Assembly: GCA_021613535.1 (NCBI GenBank)
Contig: CP075495.1
Span: 3,286,001-3,350,000 of the forward strand
From: Adineta vaga
Taxonomy: Eukaryota > Rotifera
Direction of reading: 5' to 3'
DNA: 64,000 bases
This document shows positions 30,101 through 46,210 of the stretch, in pieces. The translations under genes were made by a program, and so were the position numbers. Each line of letters starts with the position of its first letter. Within the stretch, counting starts at the first letter, position 1. The notes under the pieces are model-generated. The model was not told the origin of the DNA. It saw nothing but the letters and a program-made list of their open reading frames with translations, and made no database searches.

Positions 30101-31348
30101 CTTCTCTTTTGTCTAGACTCAGCAGCAACAACAGCAGCAGCAGCAGCAACAACAACAACAGTATTCTCCATCACCATACCAATTACCATCATTTAATCCA
30201 ATGCAATCTTTTCAACCACAAGTAATTAATAGATTTGATTGATTAATTTTATTTGCAATTTTCTTTCGAGGCTTTTGCTCAAATGAACAATTTCCAAGAT
30301 AATGGCTTGGCAGCATCACTCTTTCCTCATTATAATGGTTATTCGTTACCAATGCCACATAACAACGTAGGATATCAGTGAAAAGTAGAAATAGTATGCA
30401 CACACACACATACGCACATATATAAATACTCATAATAAAATCGCACACACACTTTTCTCTCTTCCAACTGAAGTCGCTGAAAATCAGTGACTAGTTTCTG
30501 TTTATTATCATTCAAATATGTCAATGATTGACGAATCTCTCTCTCTCTCTTCCTTTTTTTGTGCTTTTATTTATTTATTTTCTGTTTCCTAACAACAATT
30601 CTGATAAACAGTATGCATATGTTTCTAAAGATAAGAATGTCATCGATAAATAATTAGTACATCAACATCAACTATCAGCATTTTTTGTTCTTCCGGTTTT
30701 TTCTTCTTTCTTTCTTTCTTCGATTTTTTATTCCAAAAACAAAAGTCTGTTGTCAATTGTTTGTTTTCGTTTATTGTTCTTATTTTATGTGTGTAAATAA
30801 CAAATCAGAAAGATAGAAAAAAAAGAGACTACTAAATACAACCTATTCTTTTCTTTATATTCATTTAAATTTATAATGATAATTACAGGTAAGTATTTCT
30901 ATTTCCGTATATATTGCTGTGCTTCGTTCTTCTATTATCTTCGTATCCAATTCATATATATCGATGTGTGTGTGTACGTGCGCGTGTGCTTACTTCTTCT
31001 TTTCATATGGCAGCTTTTGACTTTGTTTTTTGCTTTGAATATTGAATTGTTAAAAATAATTCTCTTGTCTTCATTCAGGTTCAAATGCAACAATTCCAAG
31101 CATTACAACAGCAGCAATTGCAACAACATCTTCAACATCAAGTAAAAAAATCTCTTCACTTGATTGTTTGATTCTTCATCTGTTCAATTTGATTTGTATA
31201 GACTTACCAAACGTTAACAGCAGCTAATACAAATTCAACGAATAATAATAATACTAATAATAATAATGGTGATCAACGACATGGTGATGATGAGGATGAT
31301 GATGATGATAATGACGATGATGATAATGAATCTGAAGGTGACGATTAG
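27158..31348 (+). CDS. HMGB (Dsp1-like): HMGB / Dsp1-type chromatin protein, two HMG boxes
   Basis: Core exons 28789-29071, 29451-29593, 29660-29834, 29905-30045, 30117-30221, 30271-30366, 31079-31141 and 31202-31348, all in phase. Two candidate first coding exons, 27158-27249 and 28584-28663, both end in phase 2 and fit the same acceptor. HMGB proteins bend DNA non-sequence-specifically and assist chromatin and transcription complexes. The N-terminus is Gln/His-rich as in insect Dsp1. Box A ([17 protein letters not shown]) and box B ([12 protein letters not shown]) are complete with a basic linker. Gln-rich exons follow, and the last exon encodes an Asn run and an Asp/Glu tail. Reading through the donor at 30367 gives a stop at 30379-30381 and a form without the acidic tail. 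Confidence 0.9.
27250..28788 (+). other. Long 5' intron / proximal promoter of HMGB gene
   Basis: Sequence between the distal first exon and exon 2, interrupted by the proximal first exon 28584-28663. It is rich in CT/GA runs (for example near 27735-27760 and 27880-27900). If the proximal exon is a true start, its promoter lies here. Open frames inside are simple-sequence and not called. Confidence 0.4.
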
Positions 31349-31928
31349 ATTCAATCCATTTGTTGTGTTTTTCAAATGTTGATCGAGTAATAATAAACAT
31401 TAAAGAAGAGGAAAAAGTCGAAAAAAAGAAAGTATTGTTCTATTTGTTTGTTTCTTTTCTTTTTGATTCTTATACTTGTCTTGATTCTTGTTTTTTTCCT
31501 TCTTTTCTTTTCTTTTCTTTTCTTTTTTCTTCTCTTTGGATGGTGTATATATACATATAAGTACATCATCAATTTGATTCTTTTTCTTTTTTGTATTTCG
31601 TTCGTACTGTGACTGTTTGATGTACATCAAAAGAAGGCTAAATCATTCAGAAACAAACTTAGATTGTATGTATTGTCCTATTTTTTCTCGTGGTCACTTT
31701 TTTTTTGTATCATGACAAACAACATTTTGCGTTTCTTCCTTGTTCTTATTCTTGTCTGCTTCCTTTTACACGATATAATGTCAGACGTACATACATACAT
31801 ACATATTGTTCATCTCTTGTTTTCTTTTCTCTTTATCTTGTGAGTAAAAATTAAAAGAAACGGTTTGCAACCATCAATTTAAACTATTATCCTAGATGGT
31901 TGTCATATCTTTAGATTTCTAATCAAAT
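31349..31928. other. Intergenic, HMGB 3' UTR and PAAF1 leader
   Basis: About 580 bp, very T-rich on the plus strand (TTTTC runs near 31505-31535). No gene. An acceptor-like TATCTTTAG ends at 31914, 15 nt before the PAAF1 start. Confidence 0.45.
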
Positions 31929-33413
31929 ATGACGACTTCAGCTAGTTCGGATATTTCAAATAAAGTACCAACACTACCACGAATTCTTATTCAGTCTGAT
32001 TGGTCGCTTAATCTTAAATCCAATGTACTACCTGCAGATGTTTGGCTTGAATTTAAAGTAGGCACTGCTGGTATTACACGAATAACACAAAATGTTCATG
32101 GGGTTTGCTCAATAAAAGCATTGGCAAGTAATGATGCTAAATCTTATAAAACATCGTCGAGTGATAACTTTCAATCGGCTGATATCGATATAAACCATCA
32201 ACAATTACGTATCAAAATTTGTGATATAAATTTCAGTCATACATTTCAAGGCAAATAGACAATCTTTTTTCTTTCGAATTTTTTAAATTTCAACTATGTA
32301 TAGGTCCGACAAAATCATTTTCAACAACTGGTAAACCTGAAGATGATGAAAGCAATGCTAGTTTAGACCCAATGATTAATGTACCTGAACGCCGTTTAAG
32401 TCAAACACATCTATCGGCTCATCCACATTGGTTTGATATTAGTTCCGGTGGAGTTGGTTTAACAGCTTTAAGTAACGGACAAATTACTATTTGGGATATT
32501 GAAACTGGTAAAAACGTTTGATGAACTCAACAAAAATCTAACTTTATTTCATTTTTTACTAGGTGAAGTACGACGTAAACTCAAAGGTCATATCGAAGAT
32601 GTTTATATCAGTCGATTCTTTCCTTCAGGTATGATTTATTCATATCTAAATGTTTGATTACATTATATTAATTTAGATTTTGCTGTTGTTTCTGGTGGAG
32701 CTGATATGCGTGTAAAAATTTGGTCACTTGATAATGACAATAATCAAATTCATGATACAACATTAACTGGACATCGCTCACGTATTACTGACGTCCTTGC
32801 ACTTGATCAACAACGTGTTTTAAGTGCATCAAATGATGGTTCTGTTCTTCTATGGGATATAACAAAGAATGAACAAATTAATAAAATAGTTCAATTAGAT
32901 AATAATTGTATTAATTCTATCAGTTTAACTGATTCATCAACCTTAGCATGTGGTTGTGATGATGGAATAATTCGAATTTATAATTTAAATAATGGAAATA
33001 TGAAAGAACCCATTAATGAATTTAAAGTTGGATCATCTGTTAGTACACTTTGTTATTTAAATGATTTAAATCAATTAATCTATGGTACTGAACAAAATGT
33101 CATTGGTATTTATGATATTCGACAAACGACTAATGCACATATTCATTCTTGGAAAGAACAACGAGGAAAATTGACATGTATTGTTCCTAGTCATGATCGA
33201 GGAGGAATTTTAGCCACAACAACAGATGGTAGCTGTTTTGAATATAATAGAAAAGAATTAGAAACGATGTCAGATATATCAGAACAACATGTTTGTGATT
33301 ATACAGGTGCTAATGATACTATTTTCAATGGAAAAGTATTTAATAATCGTATTTATTCAATTTGTCGTGATGGACTTGTACGCGTTTATGACAAACACGA
33401 TGAAACGAAATAA
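31929..33413 (+). CDS. PAAF1: Proteasomal ATPase-associated factor 1 (WD40)
   Basis: Four exons, 31929-32250, 32304-32507, 32563-32628 and 32677-33413, give 442 aa. PAAF1 (Rpn14 in yeast) is a chaperone of the 19S proteasome base that binds ATPase C-termini during assembly. The N-terminal IQSDW motif and non-WD segment are typical. WD repeats follow with WFDISSGG, LKGHIEDVYISRFFPS, VVSGGADMRVKIWS, VLSASNDGSVLLWD and a final ICRDGLVRVYD blade, matching the order in animal PAAF1. Intron 1 begins GC (AAG then GCAAAT), a GC-AG intron; the other donors are GT. It is slightly longer than the human protein (about 390 aa), mainly in loops. Confidence 0.9.
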
Positions 33414-34016
33414 AAATTTCTCAAAGAAATTCGATGATTTAGTTTATCAAATAGTTATTGATATTTTTTATTTCCTTTGGCCATATTTGTCCTTTCTCGA
33501 TGTGAATAAACTTTTGATTTGTATTCAAGCAGTGTGTGTATTCTCATTTCGTTTCTTTTCTATCGTATAATATTAGACAAGCAAAAATAAATTTTCCTTT
33601 AATATCTATAATCAATTTAAATATAAGAAAGAAATAAGTGTATTCAATCCAATTAAAGTCTGATTAAATCGAGATTATGTGTCGTTGTTCGGAAGAAAAA
33701 AAACTTCCGTTAATAGTTTCCGTTGGACGGAATCGGAACCGGAATGAAGCCCATTTCCTTAGACATTGAACAGTCAAGAGAAAAGATAAATAAATACATG
33801 TGCAGAAATCGATATATCAATTTGTATTTGAGTTTTCTTTTTTAAATATAGTTATATATATATAAATGTATTTAGCGTTATATTAAAGTTCTTCTATTTA
33901 CAATAGCAAGACCAAAAGAAAAACCAGAAATAAATTAAGAAGAAGAAGAAAGAAAGAAAGAAAGAGAAATATGTAATTTAGTTCATATAATATAAGATAA
34001 TATGAGGAAAAGAAAT
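33414..34016. other. Intergenic, convergent 3' ends
   Basis: About 600 bp between the ends of PAAF1 and the 198-aa ORF. AT-rich, with an AATAAA near 33586 for PAAF1. A short GC-richer patch near 33710-33750 stands out but has no recognisable feature. Confidence 0.4.
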
Positions 34017-34613
34017 TTATATAGGTTTAGCATTACTTCGAAGTAATAAATGTTGTTGTTGTTCATAATGTTGACGATATTTATTTGCTGTATTAGGCAT
34101 TGAAATTGAACGACAAATTTGAACGGCAGCAATCGATGGTGCTTCTAAACAATCGGTTATTGATGCAACTGGTTCAACATCCGAATCAATTGATGAAACT
34201 TTATCATGTTGATTACAAATCGAACGTATTTGTTTCAATGTATGTCGACGTGTATTAGACATAACTTGTGAAACAGCTGTTGTTGCAAATGACGATGAAC
34301 GTTGAATAACATAACGAAATAAAGATGAACGTTGTGCTGCTACTGATGGACCTGTCGAATGACATGAATTATTATTTGTCGGATGATTTGATGTTGTTGC
34401 AGTTGAACCCATCCATGCACGAGTTACCGGTGGTGCTCGATATTCTCGAGCTGGACGTGTCAAATTTGCTGGCAACATTTTTTCACCTGTATCATAAGAT
34501 GATTGAGCAAAAAGTGAGGCCACACCAGAACGAGTTAATGTTACTCGACGAGTATTAGAAACGTCAATATCTTCCATCGTAGTTGGTAATAGAGGATGTA
34601 TATCATTTGCCAT
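34017..34613 (-). CDS. Uncharacterised 198-aa protein
   Basis: One uninterrupted frame with no introns, unlike most neighbours. The protein is Ser/Thr/Arg-rich and basic, with a possible ordered patch around RRHTLKQIRSICNQH and a Gln/His-rich end. No signal peptide, transmembrane helix or recognised domain. Third positions favour A/T as in neighbouring genes, and composition is protein-like rather than simple repeat, which supports coding. An acceptor-like TGTTTAG ends 18 nt before the ATG (34632), so a spliced leader or 5' UTR intron is possible. I cannot name it. Confidence 0.6.
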   Translation of the reverse strand: MANDIHPLLPTTMEDIDVSNTRRVTLTRSGVASLFAQSSYDTGEKMLPANLTRPAREYRAPPVTRAWMGSTATTSNHPTNNNSCHSTGPSVAAQRSSLFRYVIQRSSSFATTAVSQVMSNTRRHTLKQIRSICNQHDKVSSIDSDVEPVASITDCLEAPSIAAVQICRSISMPNTANKYRQHYEQQQHLLLRSNAKPI

Positions 34614-37236
34614 TGTTGATTTAACTTGTGACTAAACACTGATATTATTGGACAAACATGCAGTTAGTTACACTCGATGTGCACATGTATTTATGATGTT
34701 TTAGTTCTTCTGTTAAATCTATCGTTAAATATATAATTATACATACACGACGTGTTTCTTTCTGACCATGTTTATTTGTCTGTCTATTTGTATATTTTTT
34801 TTCTTCTATTCTTTACATTAACTTTCTTTGTTTTGTTCGGCACGTCTCTTTTCGAATAGATCTTACTAGACAATTTAGAAGATATAAAACTTCGTTAAAA
34901 TACTTTCTTCTCTGAATAGAGATCGTTTGATAATATGATTATCTTTTTTTTTCTTCTGATCAAAATAGGAATGTGTTTCTTGACGAATATATGAATAATA
35001 AAGTTGAAGAAATCCAGATGATGAGTTCTTCATCTTGTTATACTTTCAACATCATACGATGAAAATCGAGAAATTTGTACAGCTATATAGATCCAAAAAA
35101 AGAAACTATGAAATAGAGTTAAGAATAAATCTGTACGTAAATGTTAAGATATTTCGTACTTGTTTTAACATGATCAAAAAGAAAATTAATGAGTTGAACT
35201 TTACATTATTTACTTTTACTGATACTTTCGATATATATATAAGAAAAAAAAGTCTCTAATCACTAAATTGTTCGTTGTCAGGAGATCGATGACAAAACTG
35301 AAAAGGTCTTCTATTCATTGAACAAATCGATCAGATTGAGGGTGTTAAACCAAATAACGAGTCATTTTTGACTTGATAAAAATCGAATGATGCAATAAAT
35401 AAACTATTCATTGAATTTTTGAGTACAAACTAATTGTCAATGGAATGTGCATAACAATAGAATACTTATCATTGATTTAATGTTTCAAATATTATAATTG
35501 ATACGATCTACTATTTAGTTGAGTAATTCTATTATTTCGATCATGTTTTACAAGGTTTAACTCATTGAACTAGTTTATATCGAATATAGACATGCGTATA
35601 ACCATCAAGTCAATGACAATGTCTTAATGATATAATCATATAGTTATTTGTAAAATTTTGTTTTTAATAGAAAAAGAAAACTAACGATTAATAAATGAAT
35701 CTAATCAATTTGGAGAAAAAAAATGATTATTGAATAAGAAATGTAGGATGTCAGTCAAATCGAAGGACTTCTTTGATTGATTCATTTTTCTGAAAGAATT
35801 ATTAATAATTAAAAACGTCTTCTACCGCCCTCATATATATTTCAATATGAATATTATTGGTTAATGAAAAAATGTTCGTCGATAGTTTGTTCTCTTCTTC
35901 TTCCTCCTCCTCTTCTCTTCTTTTTCGTGTTGTACATATCTCTTCTCTTCTGTATCGTATGCAATATATATAAAATTTTGTGTTTTAATATGGTTTAAGT
36001 GTTTGATAGAAGTTTTTTTTCTCGCTTGCTTCATTTCCTTACATATATTTACACAGGGAAGTGAAATCTAGCTGAATATCATGTTGATGATGATGATAAT
36101 ATGAAGAAAGTTTCTTATTCTTTCCAGATCATTTATTTTTACAAGACAAGAAAAATCTGTTTCCGATTTATGTATATATATATATCGTTGCATCGTCTCG
36201 TTATTTGATGTTGTCTTTCATCCGTTTCTTATTTTGTTGAGAAACAAAAAAGACAAGTCATTGATTGGATTACGTTGAAGATGTGTTGAACGTAATCGTA
36301 TGTCTGATCAATAAGCGTCGATATGATGACCTCTGATTTATTCTCTTTTACTAGTTATTTCCTTCTTCTTTTTTCTTCTATCGCTTCTTTAGTTAGACAA
36401 ACACGTATATATCTATATATCCTGAAAGATCGTGATGATTGAGCAACTCGCAACGCAAATGTTCTTTCTGTTATTGGTGATAAGAGAGTGACCGAGAGAG
36501 AGAGAGAGCACAAAGCTTCTTTTAGTTGTGAATTATCATTAGATTCATTTGGTTGAACAGATAAATCGATGATTATACAGAAAGCTGACATTTACGAGAT
36601 TATATTTCTAACTGAAGCTTATCCTCTATTGACACCTTCGTATTACTGATAATAAGATATCGATCATTTTTCACTGGAATTTTTACATTAATCATCTTTC
36701 TTTTCTTCTTCTTCTTCTTCTTCTGCGTTCTTGAACATGTTTGTTAATTTCTCAGTAGAATATCATGACCTACTTCTTTCGTTCCCTTGAAATATGTATA
36801 TTAAATTCTATCATTTATCTTGATAAAGAATTAATTTTAGACGTTTAACTTTCTTATAATCTGACAAATGACGAATATATGGTAAGTATTGAATACAGAA
36901 AAAGATTGTTCTCTTATGAAATTTCTTATTAGTTAAATTAACTATATGAATAATGTTTAATTTCTTCTAAATAATTTATGTTGATATGACACATTCAAGG
37001 TTTTATGTAAATGATTTTCTGTGTTTTTTTAAGAAAGATTTCTATTCCTTTATATATATAATTAAAAAAAAAATCAACTTCGAATTGTCATCGTCAATAA
37101 ATCATGCAATGTAATCGTCGATAAAGATGCATGTGACAACTCATGTGCGTGTATCTCTTCATTATTAGTTTCTTCTCAAGGTACTATTTACCAATACATA
37201 TACATATATCTTAGTTCAACACAAAAATAACTACAC
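34614..37236. other. 2.6 kb intergenic, divergent promoters
   Basis: The largest gene-free stretch in the window, between the starts of the 198-aa gene (minus) and ARHGAP39 (plus). AT-rich, with CT-rich runs near 35895-35925 and 36708-36724. Candidate frames (for example 36355-36591 minus) lack protein-like composition. Probably regulatory or UTR sequence; nothing specific identified. Confidence 0.5.
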
Positions 37237-41387
<4,151 letters not shown>

Positions 41388-43355
41388 TCATCGATTGAAC
41401 TAATAGATTATCATACATTTATATATGTATACGAACGTTTTCTTTTTCTTATGTATTCAGGAATTTGTGTGTGCGTGTTTGTAAACAGAACAGTTTTTTT
41501 CTCTCACAAGCTTTATGCGAAATTAATAGAAAAATGATTGAATATAAATAAAATCGATACTAGTCATCGACTCGATTGTTTTTATATGAATAAAATCATG
41601 TAGAAATTGAATTTATTCAATGAAATCCAATGAGATCAAATCATCGATAAACTTAATAAGAAGAAATATCGTACAAATTGATAAAGCAATTCTAATATAT
41701 CTATCTACATTCATCTGTAAATGAATAATTTAATTATAAAATAATCGTTTTAATAAAATTGTTGAAAGAAAATGAGAGTTGGAAACGGAAGTAAGGAACG
41801 GAAGAATTGATTAATCTCTTCTTCAAGCAGTAGGTCTATATAACCTTAGAGATTATCTTCTAAAACTTACTATAAATAGGAATAAAAAAAGAAAGCATTT
41901 CTTTGCTCTAGTTGATCTGTAGAAATTCATTCGAAAAGAAATATCAAAATATAATTGTCTCATTAGTTTCTTATATAAAATTCTCTTTTCCGATCTTTAT
42001 TAAGAACATATTTTCTCATCTCTTATTCTTCTTCTCCTCAAATGTGTATATATTAATCTTTTGGGAAATCTAGAACTCTCAAGATTGTACTTGTCCTATT
42101 ATCGATATTAGTCTGTGTTGATATGGAATTACATCCATTTCTTGAAGAGTAGTTCGTTAATTATTTAGATTTTTACACATAACTTCAGTTCTCGATGTTT
42201 TTCTTTTCGTCATCATTATTCTATGTAGAAGAAGAAGAAAAAACAAATTATATTATACAAAAATAACAATAATCAATGTGCGTCTATTTGTCATGAAAGA
42301 CGAAGTAAAGATCATTGCTAACATATAGAATTTGTTTCTCTTTTGTCTTCTTCCTTCAGCTTATCTTCTATTCTAATGATGAGAATAACCTTGAATAAAA
42401 ATACATCAGTTTTCGATGATATTGATAATCTCGATTCATTCTTTGAATCTTCAATCACAAAATAGTAAACATCTTGTTTACAATCAGGGATTAAATATTA
42501 CGTAGAAGAAAACTAATTATCCGATTGATTTCTTTTCTTTCTCAAACAAAAATTTGCATTTAGTACATGGATAGAAATGATTCACTATTGTAAATATTTC
42601 ACTTCCTATCCAAGGAAAAAAAAGAAGAATTCTTTGTATTCGAAATTGGTTTATTTATGTCAAAAAGAAAAAAAAGAAGAAAGAAGATTCTGAGCAAAGA
42701 AGAAACACACGACGCGTACATAATTATAGTAAATAAAGACTAGTCAGCATCGAAGAATAGAATAGCAAACAGAAATTGTTTGTATTTTAATACGAACAAA
42801 CTATATATATATATATAAACTTTCTTTTGAAACACTCTTGTTCTCTTTCATTGAAATATACGTAGATATAGAAAGATCTTTCTCTAATTTAATATACAAA
42901 AAGCAAACAAAAAAGAAAAAAAACGAAGAAGTGAGTTGAATAACTTTTCACATCATATATGTTAAATATTAATAATATAGCGAAACAGATCGACTAGTAA
43001 GAGATACATAAACAAACAAATGAGGGAAAAAAGAACTGTCACATGCACACATCTGACAACATACACAAATGAAAGAGAGAAAAGAAAAAAAAGAGAATTT
43101 TGAGGGAGAAATGATGGAATTGAACATTAATCTATTATGTTAATCATACTTGTTGTTATGCTTTTTTCTCTATGTTAACTGTCCATATGAACGTGTCTAG
43201 AAAAGTCAGATGAAAGAGAAAGAGAAAGAGAGAGAGAGAGAGTCACTGGAGTTCTTTCATTAAATACACAAATAATAAAGGCTAATAGAGAACAAAAAAA
43301 AATATGTATAGTAAATAGAAAAAAAAAGAAAAGAACATCGACTATTATTATTATT
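41388..43355. other. 2 kb intergenic, convergent 3' ends
   Basis: Between the stops of ARHGAP39 and the G-alpha gene. AT-rich, with a GA run at 43214-43242. No supported gene or structured RNA. Confidence 0.5.
43214..43242. repeat. (GA)n purine run
   Basis: GAAAGAGAAAGAGAGAGAG-type purine tract just beyond the G-alpha stop. Confidence 0.75.
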
Positions 43356-44876
43356 TTAGTATAAACCACAACCACGAAGATTTAATGTAATGATCACCTA
43401 AAGAAAAATCATATTGATTTATTGAATTTATATGCGAAAAACAAAAGATGATTTACATCCGTGACAGCATCAAAGACAAATTGAACATTTTGTGTATCTG
43501 TTGCACATGTATGATGACAATAAACTTCTTTTTGTGTTGATTTATTTTTTGATACGAATTGTGCTTGGATATATTCGGCAGCTGGATCATATTCATTCGG
43601 GCCTGTATACTCACGAAAACAAAGTGTTAATGCAGAACGTTTGATTTTTTCTTCGAATAAATCTTTCTTATTCAAAAATAAGATAATACCAGTATAAACA
43701 AACCTAAATAGAAGAAAAATTGTTTATATAATTTTAATTGAAATGAATAGAAAGAAAATTATTTACCATTTATTATTACAAATACTATTGAATAAACGTA
43801 AAGATTCATGCATTCGATTCGTTGATTCATCTTCATAAAGAACTTGATCATATTCTGAAAGAGCGACACAGAAAATAATCGCTGTAACATCTTCAAAACA
43901 ATGAATCCTATACGAAAGAGAGAAAAACAAAAATGAAAATATTTGATTTAATTGAATGACGATAAATTACAAACCATTTCTTTCGCTCTGATCGTTGTCC
44001 ACCGACATCAAATAAACGAAAATTTAGATTTTTAAATGAAAAATTAATTTCCACGATACCAGTTGTTTTTACACGTGTTCTTAAAACATCTTGTTCATTC
44101 GGTAGAAAATCGGATGAACCAATTCGATATAATTGATCAAGAAAATATTGTGCTGAATCATTTAATTGATATTCATTACTACGATGAAAACATTGTTGAA
44201 CACCAGTATCAGCCCATAAACGTTCCATAGATGATAATAGAACACTATTAAATGGTTCAGTATCTTTCATTCGTTGAATAACTTCCAAAACACGTTGAGC
44301 ATCTGCTTCTCTTTCCGCTGCTGCAAATTGTATATTGAGCATATTCATTGCACGAATAATTGCTCCTAAAGATTGTATTGTATTCGAATAAACAACTGGA
44401 CGATACTGTTCAAATTCTTCTTTTGTATAACCATGTTGATGAATTATACGCATTTGTTTAACAATCGTTGATTTACCTGATTCACCAGCACCTTCAAAAA
44501 AAATGAACGTGTATTTTCACGGAATCTTCCTTTTTTTCTTATCATTAACATACCGAGTAGTAAAAGTTTAACATCTTTAGCTGCTCGTTCAGCATCTTCT
44601 TTTATCAAACGATCAAGTGCTTTGCTGTACTAGAAAAGGAAAAGATATAAGATTAAACAAATGAATATCAAAAATCAATATCGATTAGGAAAGCATTTAG
44701 AAAAAAAACTAAGTGTTTTTTGTTAATCAATCAAAAGGCAAAATTGTCAAGTAGACTCTTACTCTGAAAATAGAACCTGTTGAAATTGAATATTTGAAAT
44801 AAGAAAAATCATGTATTCAAAACGAATAACTTACTTCTTTTTGTCGTTTTTCGTCTTGACTTGTTGCACAACCCAT
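43356..44876 (-). CDS. GNAO-like: Heterotrimeric G-protein alpha subunit, Go/Gi class
   Basis: Six exons, 44876-44835, 44629-44554, 44491-43975, 43907-43767, 43703-43457 and 43397-43356, give exactly 354 aa, the length of G-alpha-o. The protein is a membrane-anchored GTPase switch for seven-transmembrane receptors. Visible: MGC N-terminus (myristoylation glycine, palmitoylation cysteine), P-loop GAGESGKST at 40-48, RTRVKTTG with switch-I Arg179, DVGGQRSE switch II with Gln205, NKKD, and TCATDT. The C-terminus is GCGLY, with Cys351 at the pertussis-toxin ADP-ribosylation position; GLY rather than GLF points to Go. The first exon ([11 protein letters not shown]) is unlike the usual Go/Gi N-terminal helix sequence. 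The intron after it is about 200 nt. Confidence 0.93.
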
Positions 44877-46210
44877 TCGAAAATCTTTTGTTTTTGTTTA
44901 AGAAAAAACAAACTAATTCATTGGCACATTTAGGAATCGGTAAGTTTCTTTTTCTTTTTCTTTTCTTTTCCTTATTCTATGAAAATCATCTAACAACGAC
45001 GCCATTTTGATTTTTCTCCAATGAATCAGCATTCTCAACAATGTAATGTGTATAGATGCTTTGAAAGAATGCACTTGCATTTTTTATTCATTTTAAAATC
45101 ACGAATTATTTTATTCAGCTATGAAAGTTTTCGAACATTTTTCAAAATGAAATATCTATTTATGAATTATTAACCAATAAATTTATTTTCATGGCAACCG
45201 TAAGAATAATATCTGTAAGTAAACCGACATTATTACTGAAGTCGAAAGAATCAATGACTTAAATAGTATTCTTCGCGACAAGAACAATCGTTGGTTTGAC
45301 TTTTAAAATACAAAAAAAACTCAATGTCATTGTAACTAAAAAAGGATTCATGATTATATTTTACACATGAAAGTCGATGACTTCTTTAATTCTATTAGAC
45401 AAGATATATACTACTTGTATTTTACTGAGAAACCATTGAACATAATTTGCATATGTATATTTAACATGATGGTAGATGACGATACTTATCAACAAAATAT
45501 AATTGAGTATTTTCAGATGCATATGTATATTAACATCATATGATACCTGAAAGTACATGAACAAACAGAACTGGATACAGTATACGCATATCAATTTCTA
45601 TCATAATAATAGTGATATAATCATAATCACACTAGCCACAGATTGTTCAGTCTTTATCGAATATTTTTACTTGAGAAGTTGTAGAAAACATTAATCGTAT
45701 TAATAAAAGTACTAATATAGACGCAGTCAATGACTATACAGCTGTGATATGTGATAAAGGCAAGTTATTCATCGTTTGTATTTCGTCACTTTGACCATTC
45801 TGAAATGGAATAGATACCCTCAATCGTTTATTCGAATGAAAATAAAAAGTCATTTTATCAAGGTAACAAATGAAATGTAAGTTTTAGACAGTAAAATATC
45901 ATATAAATTATTTTGTAACAAAGTTATTTGTATAAAATTATCATCAGAGTATTAGTTTTAGGAAAATAGTGTGAAAAGGTGTAATCAAAATCAAGAATGA
46001 AGCAATTTCGATCAATCTACAAAAAGTCGCTCACATAACGAAAAAAATACTAGCGAAAGAGCGTCATCTTTCTTTCTTATATATTTGAAAATATGTATAT
46101 GATTGGATGTTATCTCACATATCCATTTATAGTACAGAGAATTATTCGAGGCAATTTATTTTTATATAATTTCGTTGTTATTTGAATTGAAATTTTTAGA
46201 ATTGAAAAAT
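44877..46210. other. 1.3 kb intergenic, divergent promoters
   Basis: Between the G-alpha start (minus) and the KIAA0930-like start (plus). AT-rich with no supported frame. An acceptor-like AATTTTTAG ends at 46199. Confidence 0.45.

Noticed and set aside
31360-31630. Overlapping Lys-rich and Phe-rich frames after HMGB
   Set aside because: Both are translations of the same T-rich tract on opposite strands; likely 3' UTR.
36355-36591. 78-aa minus-strand frame
   Set aside because: No family match, no splice partners, includes a GA/CT run; insufficient support.
43175-43375. 66-aa minus-strand frame next to the G-alpha stop
   Set aside because: Composed of LS repeats from a GA run and 3' UTR sequence.
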